Counted from the stretch's first letter, positions 1-5,982 are shown. The stretch: DNA of 8,454 nt from an uncultured Spartobacteria bacterium (GCA_903915315.1 CAIWSO010000263.1:1-8454); one strand, 5' to 3'. The notes: generated by a model not told the origin, from the sequence alone. A program made the numbers and translations.

Positions 1-657
1 ATCATCCGCGAGGAATTCGGCGGCGACCGCGCGGCCTTCGTTCGAACTCTACAGGCTCAAGGTTACACGCTCACTCGCTTCAAAGAAATTGAAAAGGACA
101 AGATCATCGTCCAAGCCCTCCGCCAATCCAAAATGACGGATAGTTTTGTGGTATCCCCCAATCAGATTCAGGCCTTTTACGATAAAAACCGCCCCGCTTA
201 CTCGCTTCCCGAGCAGGTGAAATTGCGGATGATTGTGCTGCGAGAGGGGAACTCGAACGACATCATCTCTGGTGCCAATAAGGAACAAGTGGCTGAGGAA
301 ATCCGCGAGAAACTCAAAACCGGCGCCGAGTTCGACCGCATGGCCCAGATGTATTCCGAGGATGAAGCCACACGGGATGCCGGCGGGGATTGGGGATGGG
401 TCGAGCGCAGCACCCTCAATGAGCAACTGACCAAGACCGCATTCAGCCTCAAACCGGGAGAGATTAGCCCTATCGTTAAAATTCAAGGCTCCTTTTACAT
501 CCTCACCGTCGAAGCCCGCAAGAATGCCGCCGTAAAGCCTCTCGGAGAAGTCCGCGAGGAAATCGAAAAGACCCTCATGCAAAAGGAACGCATGAAATCC
601 CAACAACGTTGGATCGATGGCCTCCGCCAAAAGGCCTACATCAAAATTCTTTCCTAA
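1..657 (+). CDS. SurA/PpiC-type peptidyl-prolyl cis-trans isomerase, 3' part
   Basis: The frame is open from base 1 and ends at TAA 655-657, so the N-terminus lies outside the window; 218 residues are visible. The first ~60 residues (REEFGGDRAAFVRTLQAQGYT onward) look like the end of a SurA-type N-terminal chaperone domain. A parvulin (rotamase) domain follows at about residues 70-173, with GAEFDRMAQMYSED, the GGDWGW turn, AFSLKPGEISPIV and a final GSFYILTVE strand, all typical of PpiC domains. A charged helical tail (REEIEKTLMQKERMKSQQRW) closes the protein. By family, such proteins act in the periplasm, helping outer-membrane proteins fold by catalysing prolyl isomerisation. Only one parvulin domain is visible here, whereas E. 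coli SurA has two. The internal ATG at 133 is not taken as the start because homology-like sequence continues upstream. The symbol is left empty because PpiD/PrsA-type relatives cannot be excluded. Confidence 0.88.
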   Translation: MIREEFGGDRAAFVRTLQAQGYTLTRFKEIEKDKIIVQALRQSKMTDSFVVSPNQIQAFYDKNRPAYSLPEQVKLRMIVLREGNSNDIISGANKEQVAEEIREKLKTGAEFDRMAQMYSEDEATRDAGGDWGWVERSTLNEQLTKTAFSLKPGEISPIVKIQGSFYILTVEARKNAAVKPLGEVREEIEKTLMQKERMKSQQRWIDGLRQKAYIKILS

Positions 658-663
658 AAAAGA

Positions 664-699
664 CCTTCCCGAATCGCGCATTCGGCAGGCGTTTTTTTT
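664..699. terminator. Bidirectional hairpin between convergent genes
   Basis: CCGAAT (669-674) and ATTCGG (680-685) pair around a five-base CGCGC loop. CCT 664-666 can also pair with AGG 687-689 across a small internal loop. Eight T residues follow at 692-699 on the plus strand. On the minus strand the A-run at 656-661 supplies a U-tract, so the element can end both the isomerase gene and the opposing FAD oxidase gene. The plus-strand T-run overlaps the oxidase stop codon (698-700). Confidence 0.7.
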
Positions 700-2065
700 A
701 CACAAACTTCCCTGGGTTCAGTATCCGCTTCGGATCGAGGGCTTCTTTCAAAATACGATGCAGTTCCCGAGTGGGCGCGGGAACGGCCTGCTTCCACCAA
801 GGCTTTTTCGCAATTCCAATGCCGTGCTCGCCGGTGATCGCGCCCTTCCAATCCAGCACCTGTGAAAAAAGCTCGTCCAGTGCGGTTCGGGATTTTTTTT
901 GGACTTCGGGATTTTCTGCGTCAGCGACCATGATGTTGACATGGATATTCCCATCTCCCGCATGGCCGAAACAGGCGATGGGAAATCCGAATTTCTTTTG
1001 GAGACGGGCGGCAAACCGCATCAAATCCACTAACCGTCCGCGGGGCACCACGATGTCCTCATTGAGCTTCTTGAGTCCAGTCGCCTTCAAGGACTGCGAA
1101 TACACGCGACGGAGCCCCCATATCGCGTCGCAGGCCTTCTCCGTAGTGGCTTTTTGCACCGCAAGGGCACCTGAGCGTTGGAGAATTTTTTCCAAAGCGG
1201 CAGCCTCACTTCGTACGCTCGCCTTCTGTCCATCCAACTCCAGAATGATCTGAGCGTCACCAGGCGGAAATTTGGCCTTAGGGTTGTAAGCACGGGCGGC
1301 GTTGAGGGTGAAAGCATCCGCCATCTCCAAGGCAGCGGGAAGAAAGCCGGCCGCAAAAATCGCCTGAATCGCTTCCGCTGCGACCTCGATAGAAGAAAAC
1401 CCCGCCGATAGCGACGCCCTTGCAGGAGGGAGCGGCAGCAAACGCACGGTAGCCTCGGTGACAATACCGAGCAGCCCCTCCGAGCCGGTGAAAAGCCCGA
1501 CCAGATCGAAGCCGGTTTTGTTTTTATGAGTGCGGCCTCCGCAGATCACAATACTGCCATCGGGGAGAACGACCGTGAGACCAAGAATGTAGTGGCGAGT
1601 GACGCCATATTTTAAGCAGCGCGGCCCCCCCGCATTGGTCGCGATATTGCCGCCGATACTGCAATCCTTGAGGCTGGCCGGATCCGGGGGATAGAAAAGA
1701 TTTTGGGCACGAACGGCCTCTTGAAGTTGACCCGTGATCACGCCGGGCTGCACGACCGCAACAAAATCTAGTCCATTGATCTCGAGAATGCGGTTCATGC
1801 GATCCATGCAAATCACAATCCCTCCCTCCACTGGCGTGCAGCCACCAACGTATCCGTAGCCAGCGCCACGCGGGGTCACAGAAATGCCCGCCTTTGCCGC
1901 CTCCCGCATCACAAAAGCGGTCTCCTCTGTGGTGGAAGGAAAAACAACAGCGGCAGGGACACCTTTCGCGAACCACTTGTCCGAGGCATACTCAGGACCT
2001 GGATCCGTGATCACAGACGCGGCACCCAGCTTGGCGCGGATTTTTTTAATCGCTTTCGCGCTCAT
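698..2065 (-). CDS. FAD-linked oxidase, GlcD / D-lactate dehydrogenase (cytochrome) type
   Basis: This 455-residue flavoprotein oxidises a 2-hydroxy acid such as glycolate or D-lactate, and has the usual length for the family. The N-terminal PCMH-type FAD domain covers about residues 30-210: PRGAGYGYVGGCTP (65-78), YPPDPAS (125-131), CSIGGNIATNAGGPRCLKYG (135-154), then TGFDLVGLFTGSEGLLGIVTEA (184-205). The FAD-oxidase C domain follows, with NEDIVVPR (335-342), the metal-site motif GHAGDGNIHVN (367-377), GEHGIG (412-417) and DPKRILNPGK at the end. I chose the ATG at 2065 because it is preceded by a good Shine-Dalgarno and starts MSAKAIKKIRAKLG. An in-frame ATG at 2194 would add 43 non-homologous residues lying within the upstream HAD gene. 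The start overlaps the HAD stop in an ATGA, so the two are co-translated. No GlcE/GlcF partners are in view. Glycolate versus D-lactate cannot be decided from sequence, so no symbol is given. Confidence 0.9.
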   Translation of the reverse strand: MSAKAIKKIRAKLGAASVITDPGPEYASDKWFAKGVPAAVVFPSTTEETAFVMREAAKAGISVTPRGAGYGYVGGCTPVEGGIVICMDRMNRILEINGLDFVAVVQPGVITGQLQEAVRAQNLFYPPDPASLKDCSIGGNIATNAGGPRCLKYGVTRHYILGLTVVLPDGSIVICGGRTHKNKTGFDLVGLFTGSEGLLGIVTEATVRLLPLPPARASLSAGFSSIEVAAEAIQAIFAAGFLPAALEMADAFTLNAARAYNPKAKFPPGDAQIILELDGQKASVRSEAAALEKILQRSGALAVQKATTEKACDAIWGLRRVYSQSLKATGLKKLNEDIVVPRGRLVDLMRFAARLQKKFGFPIACFGHAGDGNIHVNIMVADAENPEVQKKSRTALDELFSQVLDWKGAITGEHGIGIAKKPWWKQAVPAPTRELHRILKEALDPKRILNPGKFV

Positions 2066-2844
2066 GACGCTCTCTCCGCGTGAAAAAAGTGCCAGGATTC
2101 TGCCACGCCATTCGCGGCTGGCTGCGAGGCAATATGACCTCCCGCAGCGAGGACCGTTTCGCGCACGAGAGGAATGGCATTCGAGGGACAGCACGGATAC
2201 GCGGCATAGCGCCCATCCAGCATCGGCACATCGTTGAAATGGTCGCCGGCGGCAAGCACTTCGTCATGCCTGATCCCTAGCACCCGACAAAGCTCCCCCA
2301 ATGTGGAACCTTTGTGATAATCGCGATGGGCAAACCGGAGGTAGATCGTATTGCGTTGGTAGGAAAAGTCCGGCATCAACGCGCTTTCCTTTTCCAGTAA
2401 ATCCACAAAGGCGTTCATATCGGCTTCGGTGTCAGTGATGACCCCGCAGATCTGGCCATTTTCCTCAGCCAGACTGATCCCCGACTTCACATCGACATGG
2501 GATCGGAGCCAATCGAAAATCGCTTGGGAGTTTTCAAACAGCTCATCATGCCGTGCATAGCAGGTTTGGTTCCACCCCGCTTCTGGCACCCAATCTCCCT
2601 CACGCGATCGGTGAAAAATCTCACGCTCGTTGGTGAGAAGAAAATCCGGTTGCACGGGCGCCTGAAATTTTTCCACACCTTCGATGGCATGCACGAGTCC
2701 CCGACCGGTATTCACAGCCCAGACACCGCCCTGTTTTTTATGGTGAAGGAGGACCTCCGCGAACTCCGGCGTGCAGCGACCATCCGAAAAGTGCTCGATC
2801 AGTGTGCCGTCAAAATCTGTGCTCAGTAACCTTAAGTGGGACAT
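2062..2844 (-). CDS. HAD-superfamily (Cof / sugar-phosphatase-like, type IIB) phosphatase
   Basis: A 260-residue cytosolic phosphatase with all four HAD motifs. Motif I is DFDGTL, with nucleophile D10 and acid/base D12. Motif II is NTGR (45-48). Motif III is K178 in HKGSTL. Motif IV is AAGDHFNDVPML (199-209), with D201 and D205 binding Mg2+. The insert between motifs II and III (about residues 75-170) fits a C2-type cap, placing it with the Cof/YbiV/sucrose-phosphatase and archaeal phosphoglycolate phosphatase group. The substrate is not readable from sequence. The ATG at 2844 starts six residues before the first HAD strand, and no alternative start makes sense. It heads a two-gene minus-strand operon, its TGA overlapping the ATG of the FAD oxidase. 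That context makes a phospho-hydroxyacid substrate such as phosphoglycolate an attractive but unproven idea. No clear Shine-Dalgarno precedes it. Upstream is an 82-base gap to the divergent gene at 2927. Confidence 0.88.
   Translation of the reverse strand: MSHLRLLSTDFDGTLIEHFSDGRCTPEFAEVLLHHKKQGGVWAVNTGRGLVHAIEGVEKFQAPVQPDFLLTNEREIFHRSREGDWVPEAGWNQTCYARHDELFENSQAIFDWLRSHVDVKSGISLAEENGQICGVITDTEADMNAFVDLLEKESALMPDFSYQRNTIYLRFAHRDYHKGSTLGELCRVLGIRHDEVLAAGDHFNDVPMLDGRYAAYPCCPSNAIPLVRETVLAAGGHIASQPAANGVAESWHFFHAERAS
2071..2077 (-). promoter_or_regulatory. Shine-Dalgarno for the FAD oxidase
   Basis: Read on the minus strand the bases are GGAGAGA, with GGAG eight bases before ATG 2065-2063. This is the only strong ribosome binding site I see at a gene start in the window. 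It decides the oxidase start over the upstream in-frame ATG at 2194. It lies inside the end of the HAD coding sequence. Confidence 0.7.
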
Positions 2845-2926
2845 TCCGATTCCACACTACACATTCCCCACCCGCCTTCCGCAATTTTTCTGTGTCCGAG
2901 AACGGGATTTTGTTAATCTTCGAAAG

Positions 2927-3202
2927 ATGAAATCCGCTTACGAACTCGCCATGGGTCGCTTGGAAAAACAGTCGCCGGCCAGCACGCTCACCGAGGAACA
3001 GAAACACCGGATTGCCGAAGTCGATATCCGGATCGCCGCCTCGATCGCAGAGAAAAAGATTTTTCTCGAAGAGCAGATTTTCAAAGCCGCGCCCCATGAA
3101 CAGCACGAAATCCGGCGGCAACTGGCCTCGGAGATCTTCCGCCTCGAAGAAAAAAGAGAGTTCGAGAAAGATAAAATCCGCTCAGAAAAACCGAATACTT
3201 GA
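2927..3202 (+). CDS. Small conserved coiled-coil protein of unknown function
   Basis: A 91-residue, highly charged protein with no cysteine, no signal peptide and no membrane segment, hence probably cytosolic. It starts MKSAYELAMGRLEKQ, followed by a short S/T/P linker (SPASTLTEEQ) and then almost continuous predicted helix with heptad-like spacing (AEVDIRIAASIAEKKIFLEEQIF and QLASEIFRLEEKREFEKDKI). I recall proteins with the same MKSAYELAMERL opening and the same size in Verrucomicrobia and relatives; that is memory, not a search. I chose ATG 2927 because the conserved-looking opening begins there; the open frame continues upstream into the divergent HAD gene region, but that part looks non-coding. 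No convincing Shine-Dalgarno is present (GAAAG directly abuts the ATG). It is transcribed away from the HAD gene and followed by the palindrome-rich spacer. Function unknown. Confidence 0.8.
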   Translation: MKSAYELAMGRLEKQSPASTLTEEQKHRIAEVDIRIAASIAEKKIFLEEQIFKAAPHEQHEIRRQLASEIFRLEEKREFEKDKIRSEKPNT

Positions 3203-3212
3203 TCGCGGGATA

Positions 3213-3242
3213 TGGGGTGAAAACCCCACCCATCCTTGGGTA
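3213..3242. promoter_or_regulatory. Two abutting inverted repeats, possible LuxR/NarL-type operators
   Basis: TGGGGT (3213-3218), GAAA and ACCCCA (3223-3228) form a perfect six-base inverted repeat. It is followed directly by ACCCA (3228-3232), TCCT and TGGGT (3237-3241). The second repeat, read as CACCCAT-CC-TTGGGTA (3227-3242), matches the 7-2-7 layout TACYYMT-N2-AKRRGTA known for NarL/NarP sites with one mismatch per half. No U-tract follows, so neither is an intrinsic terminator for the gene ending at 3202. A transcribed GAAA-tetraloop hairpin is the other reading. The regulator is unknown. Confidence 0.4.
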
Positions 3243-3251
3243 ATAAGTGTT

Positions 3252-3270
3252 TGATTTGAATCTCAAATCA
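3252..3270. repeat. Perfect 8-base inverted repeat, operator-like
   Basis: TGATTTGA (3252-3259), ATC, TCAAATCA (3263-3270) is a perfect AT-rich palindrome. It lies 58 bases before the ATG at 3328 and just upstream of a TTGACG hexamer (3284-3289) that resembles a -35 box. Its position suits binding of a dimeric regulator or activator. No well-spaced -10 box follows TTGACG; the only good -10-like hexamer, TATACT (3322-3327), touches the start codon. I therefore do not define a promoter. Confidence 0.4.
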
Positions 3271-3327
3271 GAAAGATTGCGGCTTGACGGTTCACTTAAC
3301 CGGAATCGTCTCAACAACACATATACT

Positions 3328-3870
3328 ATGAAAAAACTCACAGTCGCATTACTCACAGTCGCCGTCATGGTGACAGGTGCCTACGCTGGCACTTCATCCA
3401 AAACGTTCAAAGAAACCGTAGCGCCCGTTTCCGAATGTAAGTTCCGGGATCAGGAGCTTCAAATTGACGCCTTCGGTTTAGGAGCGTTCTACAACGAAGG
3501 TCGGCCAGGTTGGGGTGGCGGAATCGGTATCAACTACTTCTTCTCGAAATTCATCGGTGTGGGCATCGAGCAGGATATGTTCGGACGTAAAGAACAGGAT
3601 TCCCAAGGCTACACCGAGTGGGCCACAGCCGGTAACGTGTTTCTTCGTTTGCCAATCTGCTCACTCAACTTGGCACCTTACGCTGTCGTCGGTGGTGGCG
3701 CTGCCTATGGCGGGGAACGCTCCGGTCATGGCTTCGGTCACGTCGGTGGTGGTTTGGAATATCGCGTGACGGACAACATCGGTCTCTTTTCCGATGCCCG
3801 CTACGTCTACTCCACCATTGATCCAGAGAATGCTGTCGCCGTTCGCACCGGTCTTCGCTTCGCTTTCTAA
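3328..3870 (+). CDS. Secreted beta-barrel-like outer membrane protein
   Basis: A 180-residue precursor. Residues 1-20 form a classical signal peptide (MKK, hydrophobic LTVALLTVAVMVTG, cleavage after AYA). The mature part is rich in glycine and aromatics and arranged as alternating strands: LQIDAFGLGAFY, GGGIGINYFF, FIGVGIEQDMFG, WATAGNVFLRLP, LAPYAVVGGGAAY, GHVGGGLEYRV, IGLFSDARYVYS, and finally AVRTGLRFAF. A terminal phenylalanine after a hydrophobic strand is the usual BAM-recognised signature of outer-membrane barrels, and the length fits an eight-stranded OmpA/OmpW-like barrel. The start is the signal-peptide ATG; the in-frame GTG at 3247 would put 27 charged residues ahead of it and run through the palindromes. 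No Shine-Dalgarno precedes the ATG. Glycine is coded GGT in 17 of 28 cases, which may reflect high expression. The gene is monocistronic: palindromic spacer upstream, strong terminator downstream. Exact role unknown. Confidence 0.82.
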   Translation: MKKLTVALLTVAVMVTGAYAGTSSKTFKETVAPVSECKFRDQELQIDAFGLGAFYNEGRPGWGGGIGINYFFSKFIGVGIEQDMFGRKEQDSQGYTEWATAGNVFLRLPICSLNLAPYAVVGGGAAYGGERSGHGFGHVGGGLEYRVTDNIGLFSDARYVYSTIDPENAVAVRTGLRFAF

Positions 3871-3897
3871 GTCCAATTAAAGACGAACCCAATTAAC

Positions 3898-3936
3898 AAA
3901 GAAGCCGACCCTAGAAAATGGGTCGGCTTCTTTTTT
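3898..3936 (+). terminator. Strong intrinsic terminator
   Basis: A perfect 14-base stem, AAAGAAGCCGACCC (3898-3911) pairing with GGGTCGGCTTCTTT (3920-3933), encloses an eight-base loop. The T-run is 3931-3936, partly within the stem. It lies 28 bases after the barrel-protein stop. The mirror A/T layout means it could also stop transcription arriving from rpe on the minus strand. The rest of the 3871-4005 spacer holds only a 7-base tandem repeat AGCCGAT at 3981-3987 and 3989-3995. Confidence 0.92.
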
Positions 3937-4005
3937 GCTTTCGTGAAGTGGGGCCTACCTCCCGAGGAAACCGGCAAGAAAGCCGATTAGCCGATCTCAG
4001 GAAAA

Positions 4006-4662
4006 TCAAACCTCCCGCAGCTGCTTGATTTCGACAGCGGCATCGGGGGCTCGAAATACTGAAGTGCCCGCGACAAGAATGTTGGCACCGGCTTGAACGG
4101 AATCGAGGGCCGTGAGGGCATTGATTCCGCCATCCACTTCGATGTGGAATTCATACGTTCCCTGCGACCTCCAAAATGCAGCTTGGGCGATTTTTGGCAA
4201 CATATCGGGTAGGAATGCCTGACCGCCCCGCCCAGGATGAACCGTCATGATGAGCAGAATATCGAAAGCCCCGAGGAAGGGCTCGATTTTTTCAATGGGC
4301 GTTTGTGGACTGATGGCGAGCCCGGCCAGCAACCCAGCTTCGCGCACGGTGGCCAGAGTTTTAGAGACATCGTGCGCCGCTTCCAGATGAACAGAAATCG
4401 AGGAGGCAAATGGCATGAACCTCTCCAAATACCGATCGGGATGATCAATCATGAGATGCACATCCAGCGGCAAAGTCGTATAGCGGGAGACCGCTTCGAC
4501 GATCGCCGGACCAAAGGAGATGTTGTCCACAAAGTGTCCATCCATCACGTCGCAATGGATCCAATCCGCGCCAGCTGAAGTCATACGCTCCATCTCAGCG
4601 CCCAACCGGCTGAAGTCGCTGGCAAGAATGGAGGGTGCAACGATGGTTTTACGCGAAAGCAT
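4006..4662 (-). CDS. rpe: Ribulose-phosphate 3-epimerase
   Basis: A 218-residue cytosolic TIM-barrel enzyme that interconverts D-ribulose 5-phosphate and D-xylulose 5-phosphate in the pentose phosphate pathway. Family motifs appear in order: APSILASDF (9-17, S11), HCDVMDGHFVDNISFGP (36-52) with metal/catalytic H36 and D38, LDVHLMI (66-72, H69), the phosphate/active-site loop MTVHPGRGGQAF (139-150), EVDGGIN (175-181, catalytic D177) and AGTSVF (198-203). The loop differs from the common SVNPGFGGQ form, with H142 and R145 in place of N and F. The ATG at 4662 gives the usual RPE start two to five residues before the first strand; an in-frame ATG at 4698 would add 12 residues and reach past the tadA start. 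The gene is divergent from tadA with about 22 bases between. The opposite-strand terminator at 3898-3936 is its nearest plausible end. Confidence 0.95.
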   Translation of the reverse strand: MLSRKTIVAPSILASDFSRLGAEMERMTSAGADWIHCDVMDGHFVDNISFGPAIVEAVSRYTTLPLDVHLMIDHPDRYLERFMPFASSISVHLEAAHDVSKTLATVREAGLLAGLAISPQTPIEKIEPFLGAFDILLIMTVHPGRGGQAFLPDMLPKIAQAAFWRSQGTYEFHIEVDGGINALTALDSVQAGANILVAGTSVFRAPDAAVEIKQLREV

Positions 4663-4677
4663 ATGTGTGGCATACCT

Positions 4678-4683
4678 TATAGA
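4678..4683. promoter_or_regulatory. Shared -10-like hexamer between rpe and tadA
   Basis: CTTATAGAC (4677-4684 region) reads TATAGA on the plus strand and TATAAG, shifted by one base, on the minus strand, so one AT-rich block could serve as -10 for both divergent genes. No convincing -35 box is found for either direction. If it is used on the plus strand, transcription would start near 4690 and favour the tadA ATG at 4712 over GTG 4685. Weak evidence. Confidence 0.22.
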
Positions 4684-4684
4684 C

Positions 4685-5170
4685 GTGGAAATTGCCAACG
4701 ATGAATATTACATGAGAGAAGCCTTGCGACAGGCACGCAGGGCTTTTGCTGCGGATGAGGTGCCAGTCGGAGCCGTGATCGTGCGCGAAGGCCAGATCAT
4801 TGCCCGTGCTTGGAACCAAGTCGAAATGCTCAAGGATGCCACCGCACATGCCGAAATGCTGGCCATCACCCAAGCCGAGGCGGCCATGGAGGATTGGCGA
4901 CTCACGGACTGCGACCTCTACGTAACGAAGGAACCCTGCCCAATGTGCGCCGGCGCGATCGTCCACGCCCGCCTGAGACGGGTTATTTTTGGATGCCCAG
5001 ATGCCAAGGGCGGTGGAGCCGGCGGGCTCTTGAATATTCTTCAAATGCCGCAACTGAATCACCGCAGCGAAATCACACCCGGCGTCATGGCGGAAGAATG
5101 CCTCCACTTGATACAGGAGTTTTTCCGGGCCAGACGCCAAACATCGCTTCCGCCGACATGCGAGCATTAA
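4685..5170 (+). CDS. tadA: tRNA(adenine34) deaminase TadA
   Basis: A 161-residue zinc deaminase that converts A34 to inosine in the anticodon of tRNA-Arg(ACG), an essential decoding step in most bacteria. The cytidine/deoxycytidylate deaminase signature is complete: zinc ligand H55 and proton-shuttling E57 in TAHAEMLA, and the second motif TKEPCPMCAGA (81-91) with zinc ligands C85 and C88. Also present are EVPVGAVIV (25-33), RVIFGCPDAKGGGAGG (99-114), NHRSEI (125-130) and a C-terminal EFFRARR helix. These match TadA better than guanine deaminase. The start is uncertain. GTG 4685 gives VEIANDEYYMREAL, which aligns with the E. coli SHEYWMRHAL opening. ATG 4712 would remove that helix start, and GTG 4667 is also in frame. 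None has a Shine-Dalgarno. Divergent from rpe; the secreted-protein gene begins 44 bases downstream. Confidence 0.93.
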   Translation: MEIANDEYYMREALRQARRAFAADEVPVGAVIVREGQIIARAWNQVEMLKDATAHAEMLAITQAEAAMEDWRLTDCDLYVTKEPCPMCAGAIVHARLRRVIFGCPDAKGGGAGGLLNILQMPQLNHRSEITPGVMAEECLHLIQEFFRARRQTSLPPTCEH

Positions 5171-5214
5171 AATGGCGTCGTCGCTTCGGGCGACATTCCC
5201 GTTACTTATCTTCT

Positions 5215-5982
5215 ATGAAATGGACTCTCCTTTTTGCGCTCGTCTTGATGCCGCTTTTCTCTGCCAAAGCGGGGAGTGTGAAGCTCACGGATAAGCAAGC
5301 CCTCGAAATCGGCAAGCGGATTTGGGCCAATGAATGTGCCGGCACCATTTCCGGCCTTACCTCATGGAACAAAGGCGAGGCATTCCCCTCCCTCGGAATC
5401 GCCCACTTTATCTGGTATCCGCCCGGAAAGCGTGGCCCGTTCGAGGAGAGTTGGCCGAGCTTGGCTAAATATTTGGCTTCAAATGGGGCTGACGTCGCCC
5501 CTTGGATGCTTGGCGCCTGCCCTTGGGAAACTCGGGCGGCCTTTGTGGGTGATCTGAACGGAAATCGGCTCACCCAATTGCGAAACCTCCTCTCCAAGTC
5601 CATAGCCCTACAAGCCCGCTACGCGGCGCTGCGACTCGAATCGGCTCTTCCGAAAATGCTGCATTCCACCAGCCCCGCAAAAGCCTCGCAGGTTCGCTCG
5701 AACTTTGAACGTGTCGCCGCACAGCCTCTCGGATTTTACGCGCTGATGGATTACGTAAACTTCAAAGGCGAGGGAATCAATCTCACGGAACGCTACAATG
5801 GAGCCGGTTGGGGGCTTTTGCAGGTTCTCGAAAACATGAACCCTTCCGCCCCCGCTCTTCCCGCCTTTGCGCGTGCCGCCGACGAGGTTCTCACCCGTCG
5901 CGTTAAAAACTCTCCCCCCGCCCGCAATGAGGCTCAGTGGCTCCCAGGCTGGCGCAACCGACTCCAAACCTATCTCAAATGA
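5215..5982 (+). CDS. Secreted protein of unknown function with lysozyme-like motif
   Basis: A 255-residue precursor. MKWTLLFALVLMPLFSAKAG is a signal peptide with cleavage after AKA (residue 19), so the product is periplasmic or exported. I recognise no named family. The conserved-looking core is IWANECAGTISGLTSW (36-51), then GEAFPSLGIAHFIWYPPG (54-71), and near the end LMDYVNFKGEG (177-187) with ERYNGAGWGLLQVLENM (192-208). The run E40...SLGIAH64 recalls the catalytic Glu and the TIGIGH turn of T4-type (GH24) lysozymes, with four more residues between. The remainder is helical. A peptidoglycan-cleaving role is therefore a hypothesis only. Two cysteines (C41, C102) remain after cleavage and could pair. 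ATG 5215 is the only start giving a signal peptide, and it has no Shine-Dalgarno. Its TGA overlaps the polX ATG in an ATGA, implying coupled translation with an unrelated DNA-repair enzyme. The longer open frame reaching back into tadA is a shadow. Confidence 0.82.
   Translation: MKWTLLFALVLMPLFSAKAGSVKLTDKQALEIGKRIWANECAGTISGLTSWNKGEAFPSLGIAHFIWYPPGKRGPFEESWPSLAKYLASNGADVAPWMLGACPWETRAAFVGDLNGNRLTQLRNLLSKSIALQARYAALRLESALPKMLHSTSPAKASQVRSNFERVAAQPLGFYALMDYVNFKGEGINLTERYNGAGWGLLQVLENMNPSAPALPAFARAADEVLTRRVKNSPPARNEAQWLPGWRNRLQTYLK

Noticed and set aside
49..705. 218-residue open frame on the minus strand opposite the isomerase gene
   Set aside because: It is the antisense of a clear parvulin domain, has no recognisable motif, and would run through the terminator hairpin.
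609..1253. 214-residue plus-strand open frame over the FAD oxidase
   Set aside because: It is antisense to the conserved C-terminal domain of the oxidase; composition is Ser/Arg/Phe-rich as expected of a shadow frame.
3213..3241. Terminator for the small coiled-coil gene
   Set aside because: The stems are followed by TAATAAGTG rather than a T-run; read instead as operator-like repeats.
3322..3327. TATACT as the -10 box of the barrel-protein gene
   Set aside because: It directly abuts the start codon, so transcription would begin inside the signal peptide coding sequence, and there is no -35 at 17 bases.
5180..5194. Small hairpin GTCGC-TTCGG-GCGAC between tadA and the secreted-protein gene as a terminator
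   Set aside because: Only five base pairs and no U-tract; probably chance.
4810..5214. Upstream extension of the secreted-protein frame into tadA
   Set aside because: It overlaps the catalytic motifs of tadA in another frame; the signal peptide at 5215 marks the real start.
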